Shown: positions 21,480 through 34,600 of the stretch, piece after piece
Numbering within the stretch: the stretch's first letter is position 1
Layout of the letters: the number at the start of each line of letters is the position of its first letter
NCBI GenBank assembly: GCA_029962745.1
Contig: CM057160.1
Span: 2,075,884-2,139,883, forward strand
Source: Echinometra lucunter
Taxonomy: Eukaryota > Echinodermata > Echinoidea > Camarodonta > Echinometridae
Reading direction: 5' to 3'
Length of the DNA: 64,000 bases
Translations under genes and position numbers: made by a program
The notes under the pieces: model-generated
Database searches by the model: none
What the model was told of the DNA's origin: nothing
What the model saw: only the letters and a program-made list of their open reading frames with translations

Positions 21480-22680
21480 TTGGTATTTTCATAAAGCATA
21501 GATATTCAGCTTTGTGGTCATGTAAAAATTATTTGGGCTCAAGTATAAAAAGCCTTTAAAAAATGACAACTTTGGGCAGGGGAAAAATTATTTTTTATCG
21601 TTTTTTATATCAACAATTTCACCTCTTCTTCTAAATTTTTCATTAAATTCAAACACATGGCATAAGAGATTGATTATTCATCTTTACATACATACCAAAA
21701 ACATCGAATTTGATTAAGTATTAGAGCAGCAAGGGCCATAATGAAAGTGGTGTTCTGACAGGTTCTAACTCATTAAATATGCAGATCCTGTTCCGTTCAT
21801 GCATACCAGTTACGTGAAAGAAGCCACTTTTTGTGGACCTGCGGACTGACTGAGTCCGACGGGCTCGCATAACGGACGGATTATAGTGTACCAGTAAACA
21901 AGCCTTTTGCAAATTCGTTTTCCCCATGACTTCCCATTTGCTGGCCTCTTTAATAGAGAGATTTACGACTACCCATTATTTGAACGTCATTTTGTTTCCA
22001 ATGTTACGCAACATTTCTATTTAATTTTGATGAGCACCTGGGTGTTCTAAACAGAAAGAATTCGAACGCCATGTTGCCTGTTCAGGGACTCTAGAATTAT
22101 TACACTGTTGGCTCAATAGGACGGTCTCGCAGTGAATGGTATAATGTTCTTTTCATTAAAGGATGAAATGTGTTTGCATGATGTTTAGGTGGTCAATGAT
22201 GAAGATTAAAGGAATGAATGGTATTCCCTTTGTTTGGAAGATGAAATTTGTCTTTGAAAAATTCTTAGTTTTAAACTGAGTAGCCAATTCAGCTCAAAAT
22301 ACACTGAATGTAACAGCACAAAATAAAATTGTGTACATGCAAAAGCAATCAAAGGAGACTGGTCTTCCGCAGGGCTCTGCTGGTGAAAAGAGCAGCAAAA
22401 ACAACATTAACAACAAAAGATTGTGGTAACGATTAAAAAGAAAGTGAATGTGAAACAAAATGATGGACAAAAATGACTTAACAACTTAACTAATATAGGC
22501 ACATAACTGACAATAATGAATATTTTATCCTGTTTAGACAAGGAGGTAAGAGAATTATGTATACCAAACGAACTGGAAGTTAAAAGTAGAGATTGAAACG
22601 ATGAAAGGATGGGCTACTATACCAACTTTTACTTAAAGAATAGATCGGGATAACGTCGGGTCTTGTTTTTGAGATGAATG
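21480..22680. other. Intergenic, nothing recognised
   Basis: AT-rich; ORFs are short and unsupported. Confidence 0.5.
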
Positions 22681-22689
22681 AATTAAGCT

Positions 22690-22955
22690 CAGGGCCTTAC
22701 GCAGAATTTTTTTTTCGAGGGGGGGGGGGGGGGGGGGGGAAGACACGTCAAAAATTTTCGAAGAAACTCAAAAGCGAGGGAGCGAAGAGACCGAGCTGGT
22801 CATGAGGGCGCTTTTGCATTTCTTAAAGTGAAATTGAAGGATTTGATGCACATTTTGAGTGAATTATGTGAACATTTTCAGTAAAAAGTGTAAGTTTTCA
22901 AAATTTCGGGGGGGGGGGGGAAACTGCCCCCTACCCCCGCTGCGTACGGATATGA
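22690..22955. mobile_element. Poly(G)-bearing element with inverted CCGTACGCAG ends
   Basis: Left end GGCCTTACGCAG and right end CTGCGTACGG are inverted with one mismatch. It contains two long G runs (22719-22739, 22911-22920) and the segment GTAAGTTTTCAAAATTTCGG that recurs at 58340, plus GCGAGGGAGCGAAGAGACCGAG. Confidence 0.6.
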
Positions 22956-23277
22956 TTAGGCTACAGAAAAGCTAGTAACGAGATACATTCAGCATAATGC
23001 TTAAAGGATTTTGATCAGGTTTCTGACATTTTCCTGCACGTCATTCTACCTCGTTGAAGCGCGGTATGTAACGAATCCCGATAAAATTTCATTCAGCATT
23101 TGGACTTGCGAATGACTTCCTTTTGACAACTTTTTGTTTTTCGCAAAACTTCAGACCTTTTCAGAATAATGTTTGTGGAGACAGAACTGCAATTAACTGA
23201 ATTGTCGCTTTAATATGTAAAGATGCCTCGCTTATCGAAAGGCCCAATCAATAGGCAAACTCCAAGCAGGTGTACCC

Positions 23278-23280
<3 letters not shown>

Positions 23281-23312
<32 letters not shown>
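23281..23312. repeat. (TA)n microsatellite
   Basis: About 15 AT/TA dinucleotide units. Confidence 0.95.
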
Positions 23313-23313
<1 letters not shown>

Positions 23314-24154
23314 TATATGACCAAGTCTCTTCATTTGTTCGTTATTTATTCAACAATGCGGTGAAAAGTCTAAAGAAGGACTCTTAAAGTGGAAGATATT
23401 GAATGAATATCTGTATCAGGCCACAGCTGGCAATTGAGATAACTTGGCAGGCCGCAGGTACTCCCACCCCCCCTCACACACACGCACACAATAAACAAAA
23501 TACACACACCCGCAATTTTGCAATTATAGCAAAAAAAACAACAACAAACAAACAAACAAACAAACAACAAAATCACTCACCGAAGAAAAAAATCAGGCTT
23601 TACTTTTTCAGTGTGATTTCTGGGGCAGCATTGATTTTGATGGACCCTGGTGATGGACAAGTTTCAAGAATGTCAGGACGCATAAAAAAGAACAATATCC
23701 GAACAATCTATCAAGAGAAAATTCGAATCCAGGGGAAACAAAGGGATTGTAACTTACGAGACAAATATGGAATTTTAAGAATTTTTCTCTATTCACAATT
23801 CTGTATATTTACAAACATTACTGCTCGTGGAAATATTGACGTTTGATAATAATGTAATGGGATTGAATCTAATAAAGTAACCATTTTGTAATGTTTTATT
23901 AAGCATAACGTATTTACAGTAAGCATGGTAAAACATGACATATTTACGATGATAATAGCTTAACGAAGCATCTGAACAAAAAAAAATAAAAAAAATAAGA
24001 AAACAAAACAAAACGGGGAAAACAAGACAAACGGGGAAAACATAACATTGGCAGTATAAACAACAGAATACAATACAACACAACACAACAAAGATGTCTC
24101 TCCGCATACTAGTACAGCAGAGTACCACCGTAACAGGGCCCCCGGAACAGGGCC

Positions 24155-24226
24155 ATTTATTTATTATTCATCTATTTATTTATTTATTTATTTATTCATT
24201 TATTTATTTATATATTCATTTACCAT
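24155..24226. repeat. (ATTT)n microsatellite, copy B
   Basis: A shorter, uninvaded counterpart of the arrays at 9035-9130 and 9440-9492. Confidence 0.9.
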
Positions 24227-24377
24227 ATGTAAGACGGAACACCCTATCAGTAAAAGCTGTTTTTCGTTGGTGTCCTTGTTCTTTAAGAATTAGAGGAACT
24301 TGTATAAATAATCCGCTGTATCATGTATGGAAAAGGGAGAAAACTGTGTGTCAAAATTTTACCCAATTCTATCACTG

Positions 24378-24619
24378 CACTGTAAAAAAATATTGGGGAA
24401 AATTTTAACCAGCCAGAGAGTAATTATGTATCCAACCAATTTGGTGCAAAATTTTTACTCAATGAGGGAAACATACTGCCTAGTTAGGGTAAAGATAAGC
24501 AGTAATTACTTTAGAATGGGCAGAATTTCCATCAAATTGGATAAAAAGAAAAGCCCAAAGAAATGCCCAAAGTTGGTTGGACCCTCATGACACATTTTTA
24601 CCCAATATTTTTTAGAGTG
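24378..24619. mobile_element. Foldback element with CACT ends, copy B
   Basis: Paralogous copy of 9650-9890 with the same ends and few substitutions. Confidence 0.65.
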
Positions 24620-25554
24620 TGCTACGAGGGCCCGACTTCATTTATGAGCTAATTTTAGAATATTTTTTTTCAATGCTCTGCGGGCCTTACCAGAAGATCT
24701 CGGGCAGCAGGTTGGTCAGCCCTGATACTGGAACCGGGTGGCCCCTGTGTTAAACCTATGGGAATTCAAGAATTCAGTAGTCAAAGGGTTGACAACTTGG
24801 GTAATACCTTGGATATAGGCATTTAAAGTTACAAACTTATTTGTCTCTTGTTGACATCCAATGAAGAATTCAAACTTGAACACTGTTTTTATGCCCTGTA
24901 CAGCAGTAGAAGAACATGGAAAAGCCAAAATGACCAAAATTTTAACTAGTCATATTTCAAACTATTTAATGGCGAGCATCAGAGGAAAGGTTAATGCATC
25001 TCCATGAAAAGGACCCATGTCTGAGCATTGAGTAGACTTACTTCTTTGCAATCTTTTACAAATGGCCACGAGTTCTATTCCCTTATGCAGCCATGGACGA
25101 ACAAATTTAGTGTGTCTGATGGAGATAATAATGATAATAAATGTGACTTGTATAAGCGCCAGATCCACTCTGCGGAGTTCTCAAGGAACTTTTAAGAAAT
25201 TAGGAAGTAAACAGATATGTTTTAAGACGTTTCTTGAAGGTTTCAGGTATTCAGCACTTGTTGATGTCTTCAGGAAGGCCATTTCATAAATTAGCACATG
25301 AGTGGGCAAATGATGATCGTCGAGGCCATGCATGATTTTGTAGATCTGAATTATGTCTGCTCTGTGGCGTCTATAGGCAAGGGAAACAATACCAGATTCA
25401 AAAGTTCCTTGGATATGAGTTTTAAAAACGGATCACTGCTCACCAGAGCGAGGAAAAGAAGAATTATCGAATTCCTGGACAACGAACAGACTCAATTATA
25501 CACATGATACACGTGACCCGGGAATGTGTAATTTAGAAAAAAAAAGTGAGTCCT

Positions 25555-25693
25555 GGGGAGTGTTTCATGAAGAATCTTGTCGGTGATTTTCACTGACTAA
25601 TTGCTTTCAGCCAATCAGATGCGAGGATTTTCAGTAGCTTGTAACAGTTTTCAGTGAAAAATGAGTGACAAAACTCTTCATGAAACGCTCCCC
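25555..25693. mobile_element. Hairpin MITE upstream of gene 2
   Basis: Identical in position and nearly in sequence to 10875-11013, ending 192 bp before the ATG. It inserted before the segmental duplication. Confidence 0.75.
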
Positions 25694-25885
25694 TGGAAGA
25701 AGTCACGTGGAATCCGGAGATTGATAGACACTCCTTTCTCATTATTCATTTAACACAAACCTGCAAAAGTCACTTATTTCAATCGCATCTCAGTTTCCAG
25801 AGGCTGTTAAACCCTACTCTCACTTTGGATGTTCGGAGGTACCCGGTCGGTGATTGCCTTGCAAATCGTTGCGCTGTTTAACGCC
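25694..25885 (+). promoter_or_regulatory. Putative promoter / 5' UTR of gene 2
   Basis: This is the 192 bp between a hairpin MITE and the ATG. No TATA box is obvious; a pyrimidine-rich initiator-like stretch (atctcagtttccag) lies about 95 bp before the ATG. The segment is conserved with only scattered substitutions in the gene 1 copy. The transcription start is not determined by sequence alone. Confidence 0.4.
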
Positions 25886-25946
25886 ATGAGGGCATATTTT
25901 TGGCTTGCTGCCTTCTTGTTCTGCCTTCACGGTGCCAATGGCCAAA
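25886..25946 (+). CDS. Gene 2 exon 1: start codon and signal peptide
   Basis: ATG at 25886 in a good context (aacgccATGA) opens 20 codons reading [20 protein letters not shown]: a basic residue, a hydrophobic core, and small residues before a likely cleavage after NG or GQ. The donor GTAAGT follows at 25947, leaving phase 1. The 61-bp exon is too short for an ORF scan. It is chosen as the start because the next exon joins in frame as [11 protein letters not shown] and because the whole 5' flank up to this ATG is duplicated in front of gene 1. Confidence 0.85.
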
Positions 25947-26181
25947 GTAAGTAAATCGTAAACGAGCTAACATGAATTATCATTATTTTGTATTACAACC
26001 AATGATAATTTGTTAAACTTAACGGATTGGTCACTTAGAACAAAAGCAAAGTACCTGCAGAAGTGACATTTTATTTCAATCTTGGATTTAAGAATGTTAA
26101 TGAATAGGATTCGGATAATCCTGGTCTATCTTAATATTGTTGGATATACATGATGTACCCTCTATCTCTCTCTTCTTGTTA

Positions 26182-26240
<59 letters not shown>

Positions 26241-26312
26241 TTTCATTTCTTTCAGTGCTTATTATTTACAAGGGAGTTGCCAAAGTTGTTTGCATTTGTC
26301 AAATTTCTTTCA

Positions 26313-26350
<38 letters not shown>

Positions 26351-29300
26351 TGAAAGAAATGAAAATGGGAGAATATTAATTGCGTAGCTCCCTCAATGTT
26401 CCTCAGAGCTGTCATCCATTTTGAATCAAGGGTTGAAAAAATGCTTCCCCCAGGAATCGAACCCGGGTCACTGGCTTAGAACGCCAATGCCTAACCACTA
26501 GACCACAGAGGCGGGCCAGCAGTTAGGCGTGACCGAATCCAATTGACCGACAGACAGATTTCCAACCCTTTTTGATCCTTTATTTTGGTGCAGATGAGTT
26601 AATGAACAATGAGAAGCCGCATGCCGCAGTTAGATCTCAGCTAGAAGCCTGGATACATGCATAAGTCAGAATAAGGGGTCAATACATTGAAAGAAATTTG
26701 ACAAATGCAAACAACTTTGGCAACTCCCTTGTAAATAATAAACACTGAAAGAAATGAAAATGGGAGAATAATAATTGCGTAGCTCCCTCAATGTTCCCCA
26801 GAGCTGTCATTCATTTTGAATCAAGGGTTGAAAAAATGCTAGCCCGCCTCTGTGGTCTAGTGGTAAGGCATTGGCGTTCTAAGCCAGTGACCCGCGTTCG
26901 ATTCCCGGCTGAGGCATTTTTTCAACCAAATGAACTCGCATTTACGCGTCAGCTTTCAAATAAAAGTGAACTTTGTCAACACTTAGGCAGACAATCTCAT
27001 GACAAAATATTTTGCGCTAACTTTAAAAAAAAATCTAATCGGTGCACATTTTCTTTTGGAACCAGGCAGCAAAATTATTGACTTGTACATCCAAGTATTG
27101 CGGGTATTTTGTGGGGCCACATTGTCGCCTCATTTCTGAACATCCCATTAAGGAGGGTTGATAGGGGGGGGGGTGCCAATGATAATTTTAAGCACCCCAT
27201 CACCTTTGAAACTGGTGATCATGAAGAGAGTAGGAGATATTTGCAGGTATTAAAAATCTTTATACATCATGTTTCTCAGATAAGCCTCATCTTATCAGCT
27301 TACATGCAGAAAGCTTTATCGGAGTCTTTATCTTGTTTATCAGAGCAGAACAAGATGAAAGGAAGAGAGAATGAAAGCTTTTCCATAAGCGAATTTAAAA
27401 GTGTATATGATACAGACTTCCCGACGATACTATGCTTTCAAAGTACATGTATTGCCATTAATTACCACACCCGGACAAGATTTGAAAATAAATAGCAACG
27501 CAACCTATTGTCTGGAGAGGAAAGTTTGTTTAGTGAAAAAGCAAAATTCCCGGTACTTCTATTTTTGAAGACTTTTTATCTTGATTTTATTCTGGGGAAC
27601 CGTTTGGATAAATAAAGCGCTTGTCAGACCTCACATAGCCATAAATATGTCTGACCATAGAAATTTTCAGTCGAAGACTCACCCTACTTTTTTCTTTTCT
27701 TGTTAGCATTCTTTTGTACTTAGGCTGAATAGTCGTGATAGTTGGGTAACTGCGGCATGTAATGAGTTAACATATCAATAATATCAAAGAACAAACAAAA
27801 AACAAATACACATACAGAAATTGTTATCGTGATCTTAAATTTTGGAACTGTGGATGATGTCAGACAGGCATGTAAAAGGAGTAAGTGCACATGATTATTT
27901 ACTACTACATGGAGATGAACTATTTACCAATCAGTAGTATCAAATTATTTTCCTGAATGATATTTTCTTTTGATATCCATGAATAACATTTTTATAGATA
28001 TGAACAGGTATTCGTAAAATCTTATTTAAAGACATATTCTGAATAAGCTAATGCAAATTTCGCAGTCTGTGAGCCTGGCCAATATACAGAGTATGAAAAA
28101 AAAAAAATCACGCACTTGTTTTGAATATTAAGAAGGCGCGCACACTATACGATGCGTCCGCAATCCGATTTCGACAAAAATTATGTTCTAACATAACATG
28201 CAAAATCTTTATGATCAAAAAGTTCCGAACAGTCCTGTGAATACTAACATCAAAATATCGGGCTATTGCAAGCCTTCCTGTTAGAATAAAAACAAACTCA
28301 ATTCGGAATCGCAGTAACATCATGCAGCAGTCTTGTAATCAGCTACGATTTGAAGCCGATTTGGCTTTTACTCCAACCAAATGGCTTGCAGTTAACCACA
28401 ATGTCGATTTTAGTATTGCTTTCATTATCCCGAGCTTCAAATAAGATTATTTTATTTGTTGGAATGTTCATATTTAATGCAAAATGCCTCTTATTCGAAA
28501 ATAGGGTCAAGTCGGATCGTAGAGTGCATGTGCGCCTTGCCTTATAGGAAATGAAAATAAGCGTAACGAAACGAAACGAAACGTAACGAATATAGGATAT
28601 GCAACATTTACCGTGGAGAGTACCTTTCCCTTAAAATACAACAGCAGCAACAACAACAACAACAAAAAAGCATTCTTAGCATCTCTATAGAGGGAATCTC
28701 GGTTGTTTTCTTCTTTATTTTGAATTACTGGAGTTAATCGGCTTGAGGTAGGATTATTTTCCTTTCTCTGCTGGAATCATCTATGCATCATTAAACTCAT
28801 CAAACAATGATATTTACTCCGCTCCATTCCTTGTTACCCGAAAAACGGGCGCACAGAGGGGCGGGAGGGGATATATAAACAGCGTCTGAATAGTGTAGCC
28901 TGCCTGGGCTACTTTATTTTTACAAGTTCCATCCCAAAGAAAAAGAAAAAAGGAGAAAACAGAGAAAATGGAAAAAAATAAGTTAACAATAAACTACCTT
29001 ATTTTTTATATATCTATATATTTTGGTTGGTCGCAATTACACACTCTAGGGTCCCGTTGCATAAAACTTACCATTATGGTAACTTTGCCATCAGTGGTAA
29101 CTACCATGGAAATCTTGAATTTGATTTGCTGCTGAGCAATGTTACAGGCAAAGTTACCATAATAATAGGCCCCTAAGTTTTATGCAACGGGACCCAGGAT
29201 GGTTTAAATGGATGTACAACCACTCTAGCTGAGCTAGAATCCCGCTCTCTAATCTGAGGTCAAATTGGGTTCTGCTAAAAAAAAAATCTAATCACAGCTG

Positions 29301-31556
29301 GGAATAGCAAAACAAATTGAAAAAAAAAAAACAACAACACACAATGCATACATGTTCCCAATTTCTCAGCAGACTTTTAAACAGTTTTGTTAAAGGTGTT
29401 CGAGGCTACAAAACCCAATTAGAAAAAAAAAATGAAGGAAACTATCTTATTGCTAAATATTCTATTCAAGATTTATTCTCGTTATTCTACATACACTGCA
29501 GCTTTAGGAAAATGTGTAAATATTCTTGTCTTCAACACAGTGCTTAAAGCCGGAGCGAACTGGCACCACTGAACTAGAAATACCGTGCGACTGGCACCCT
29601 TGTATGGGATTTTGAAATAGCTCCCTCTCAGTCCAAAACTACTGATTTTGTACCTTTTTTGCTTCCAGCATGCTCTGTTCTGATCAATGAGAGCTTTATT
29701 TTTTTTAGTAACATCCGTTAAAATGTATTTGCATTCATACTAAGGAAATTCACAAGAAGCCACAAAGGATATAATGTTTCTAAGAGTCTCTGGTTTTGAG
29801 GAGCCGTAAGTTTGCGCTGTGGTAAATACGTCATAATAAGGGTCAGTTCACTGTTGCTTTAAAGGTGATTCAGGAAAATTGTCTATTAATTTTATAGTTG
29901 TTGTATTCGCAAGGCAGAATACATGGGCGACATCCACATACCTTACCGTTCTCAAACTGCTTTGCTATAATTCATTTTTATTCATCTTCACACGGCTTTC
30001 TTGACTTCTATCCTTCCTTGTGAATCTATCATGTATTAAGGACTGTTTTCTTTTCTTTTTTGGTGTGTGTAAATTACATTGAGAGAATTATTCATTCGAG
30101 AAACGAGAAAAAATATCAGTCTTAATTCTTTTAACGCAGGACATCGACAAATTTAAATGACATTTTTCTAATATATTATTTCTCTTTAGAAATCTGTTTA
30201 TTTTCAAACATAAAACAAACTTCAGGGTCTTATTATTATTTTTTTTGTTTCACACTCATATGTACAGCTGATGGCATAATATTTGTAGCTGATTATTTTC
30301 ATGGGGTCTTCATGGCCAACTTTTCTGGTGGTAGTTTCGACTCGTTAAACTTCAGTTCCCTGAACTTGAATGCTAGCATGACAAGGGGCATCGACTACGA
30401 TCAAGTTATTGGCATGGTGTATTGGTCACAATCGAATGGATTGACTGGATCGATACATCGAGGGAATATCGATGGCACGGCTCAAAGCGTGATCGCAAGT
30501 GACTTAGGCAGTAAGTATTCCTAAAGATAGGATAGAGATCTTTCCTCCAAGAAACATTCAGATTGCATGAATTTCGATTTTAATGCAGATGCTAGAATAT
30601 CATATATCATCAAACTTCATTATAACATCTCTAAACTACATGATTATTTATCTTCTATTATTCCTTTTTCTTCGTTTGATATCTACCGGTGTTTTCTTTC
30701 TTCTTTTCTCTGCTTTAGATTGTCATCATTTCATTATCTGTTTTGAAATACATGTAGTTTACATCATATCGCAGGTAGAATACCCATTCTATATGTGTGT
30801 GTTTTGAGCTACGTCTATTTTATTATACCCGTGTTGTGTCAATGAAAATTATTTAGATGTAACTGAGTTAGACAAATTTTATTTTGGTTACGTATAGGCT
30901 AGTATGTTTCACGTATTTACAGTCATCCACAATGCTCCATTATGTGTCCTTTTTTTTGGTTTTGTTTTTGTTTTTGTTTTTTTCTTATGTTTATAGTATT
31001 TTGTTTGTGTATTCATTTAGTTTGACTGTTAGTATAATCCTGTGATATGCATGTAAACAATCAAATTTCTATTCATGGAAAATAAAATACTGCATTGAAT
31101 TGATTTGAATTATATTGGCCTATAATTATCTTGGTCTTTCTTCAAAGTTAAGCAGCTCTTTCTTTCCATCGTCTTCTTTCGGTAAATGACTTCTTTGTTG
31201 CCAACTTTCACGTGAGGCTTTTGAAAAGTCAATAATACATAACGTGCTTAAATGAAAATGAAAATACCTTCGCGTCAACTTCTAATGGAGTAAAGGAAAA
31301 TAATCATTATCAATCTTGAAATAACTTATCTCCGTAATTGAACATCACCACCATAACCAAGTGATATTTTAATTTCTATTTTATTTATATGGTTTACCAT
31401 TTCTCCACACAGTTATTCATTTGCCTCAAACTGTGACGTAGAATCAGTCTCTAACCGGGCCAAACAAATTTGTATTAATGATGATGATGATGATGATGAT
31501 GATAATACTACTGCTGCTGCTGCTGCTGCTACTACTACTACTACTACTACTACTAT

Positions 31557-31606
<50 letters not shown>

Positions 31607-34600
31607 TTACTACTATTACTACTACTACTACTATGTGGAAGCGTCGTGGTCTGGTGGTTCTGACTCTCGTCTTTCAATCAGAGGGTCGTGGGTTCGAATC
31701 CCAGCCATGGCGTTAATTTCCTTCAGCAAGAAATTCATCCACATCGTGCTGCACTCAACCCAGGTGAGGTGAATGGGTACCTGGCAGGAATTCATTCCTT
31801 GAAATGCTTGCGCGCTGTAAAAGGCTGCCGGGCTAAAGCCAGGGTAATAATATCCAAGTCCTTTGGAAGCGCATAGAGACGTTATATCATAATGTGATAT
31901 GCGCTATACAAGAACTGTATATTATTATCATTATTATTACTACTAGGCATTTGTAAGGCGCCATCTATCTAGAAAAATTCTATTCGAGGCACATTATATC
32001 ATATTACGTATCAATAACACAGTACCAGTAAGATTGATCATGTTGATCATCTTATACGAAACACTTAAAAAACTTTTTAAAAACACGCTTTAAAACATTC
32101 AGTAATTCTTGATTTGCAAATATATTAAGATGTGCTTATTCAGCCTGGTCCATGTCTGATTGTAAACTCTCACTTGTAACTAAGATGTATTCATAATGTT
32201 ATTGTTCTTTTCATAACCCATGTAAAATTCAACCTCTGGGTGTGATGCATGAAATGTTTAATAAAGGCCATTATTTCTATCCACCTATCTAGCTATCTAT
32301 CTATCTATCCAGCTAGCTAGCTAGCTAGTTTTTGCCGTTTTCTTCCTCTCCTCCTCTCCTCCTCTCTTCTTGCTCTTCTTTTCATAATAATAATAATAAT
32401 AACTCTTATTTACCCGGGGTAGCCACTTCAGCTATCAGCTGATCTTCCAGTGGGCCCTGCATAACATACTATGTTATTATTACCGTTCTCCATTCTTATA
32501 TGCCGAACACCTGGCTAGAAGGCAGAAGGTCCCATTTTTGTAAGTCTTTGGCATGACTCGGCCTAGGATCGAGCCCATGGTACGAGCCCATGGTACGACC
32601 TTCCCTTCATGAGGCGGACACTCTATCAATTGAGCCATTGCTATCACATCATCATTACCATCACATCATCATTACCATCAGCACAGCTATCAGTATTTTT
32701 GATTGTGGCCGTGACATCAGTCATCATCGTCGTTTTATTTTATATTTAGTGTGAAATTATAGTTTTTATGTATCATTAAATAGCATCTTTAAGAACTGCC
32801 ATTGGGCCTATTCTGCAAATTCGGCTGGAATGTAATATTCATCTTGTATTGGTTTTACGGAACTAAAAAAGAAACATACGATTGAAGGGTAAATAATCAA
32901 CATTTTCTTTATTTTTACTTGGGAATTTCATTACATTTACTACTGTAGGGTATATCTTTATGTCTTTCTTATTTTTTAGACCCGGAAAGGATAGCATTAG
33001 ATACGAGTCATGGTAAAATTTTCTGGACCGATTCATATCGGAAACACATCGCATCAGCTAATCTCAACGGATCCTCACAACAAGTTCTTATTGATAGCAA
33101 CATCGTACAGCCACGTGCCATCGTTGTGCATCCAGACGAAGGGTATTTTTTGTTCATTGTTGATTGGTAACTCTGTATAAAGAAGTGATATAAATGGATA
33201 AATAAAATATCTATGAATACTCAAAGAAGTTAAAATACATCCAGCAACAACAACAATAAAAAGTTCCCCCTAAATCAAATCTGGGTATTTGAGCTGTACT
33301 TTGGATGTTTGCAGGCTTAGCCTTAGTTGTAGATACTGCACCCAAAGAATTAAGTCTATAATTGCATGAAATTTCCCCTTCCATTCATGTAACTTCAAAA
33401 ATGAAATGAAAAAATTTCAAAAACCCCTGTCGGTGCAATTTGGAAAGAAATTTCAGCGTATTTCTAAGAAATTTACTTGTTTACCCCACTGGGCGCTCTT
33501 TCTCTTTGACCTATGCGAAAACGGAAGTTATGTTTTAAAGGCGATGTAAGCTGGTAAATGCTGGTTAACGCCATCTACGTTTTCTTTTCCGTACGCCCCA
33601 TTCACTCGTACAAAACTTTTCTGCGTCTTACGCGTACGTCGGACTACTGCGCTCTACTGTCTAAAACTGCTCGCTGAGCTCCATTCGTTTACGTACAGTT
33701 ATCCAAAGAAGACGTAGAAGGCGTTAAGCAGCATTTGCCAGCTCCGGCAGGCGATTGGATCCTTTGGAACCAATCGCCAGAGTCGATTGGATCCGCCTCC
33801 GTTTAGTCTATGAGTTCATTTCAACCTACTCGAATTCTCTGCAAAGTAATGTACATGCTACTTTGCATATACCCGACGATTTCATGTCACGGGTGAGGAG
33901 GACGGAAAAACGGAAGGCCTCCGCCGAAAATCTGTTCAAAAGTGAGAAGGGGGATAATCGCTATCATGCAAGCGAGCGAAGCGAGCTCTAACACACGCAA
34001 AAATGTATGAAAGAAGCCTATTTTTGACATCAAATTGCATTCTAGGCCTATATCTTAAGTGGTTGACGTAAATTTGGTCACCTGACTCAATATAGAAAAA
34101 AAAAATTTATTGTAAGCTTTGAAATTCGAAGTGGGTTATCCCCTCAAAAAAGCTGAGAGGGGACATGCCCCCGGATCGCCACCTATGCATATACCTAACA
34201 GTTGTACCCTTCGACTCCTCTTGTAGGCCCCTACATTGAATTTGCAGCCAGTCAATATGAGTTTTGCTGAAGTTAAGGGGCGGTTAATCGTATGCATATT
34301 GTATGTAGGCCTGCTGTATCAGCTGTGTGTGCAATAATTTTCTAATAAAAAACCTGGATAATTTTGACTCCCTAGTACGATAATGCAACATTTTAAACCT
34401 AGCAACGCTGTTCGTTTCGTCTGGAACCCGGAACCAGCAACAAATCGTATATGACACCGGCCACGCCCAGAGGCCGGGGGGGGGGGGGGGGTGTTTCATA
34501 AAGCTGTTGCTGTTGGTAGGCTATGGTCACAAAGCCCAGAGTCAATCTGCTCGGCGGCCGGGCGGCGAGTTTTTAGTCAATTTAGCCCGAGCAGCGGCCG

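Larger units (their letters stand above)
23322..25887 (+). repeat. Segmental duplication block 2, copy B (leads into gene 2)
   Basis: Partner of 8145-11207, in direct orientation. Blocks 1 and 2 are nearly adjacent in copy A (0.4 kb apart) but 3.4 kb apart here, the difference being 19.9-23.3 kb, which includes a tandem MITE pair and a poly(G) repeat. Confidence 0.85.

Noticed and set aside
31444..31677. Poly-Ser/Ile and poly-Leu ORFs on both strands
   Set aside because: They are translations of the compound trinucleotide microsatellite.
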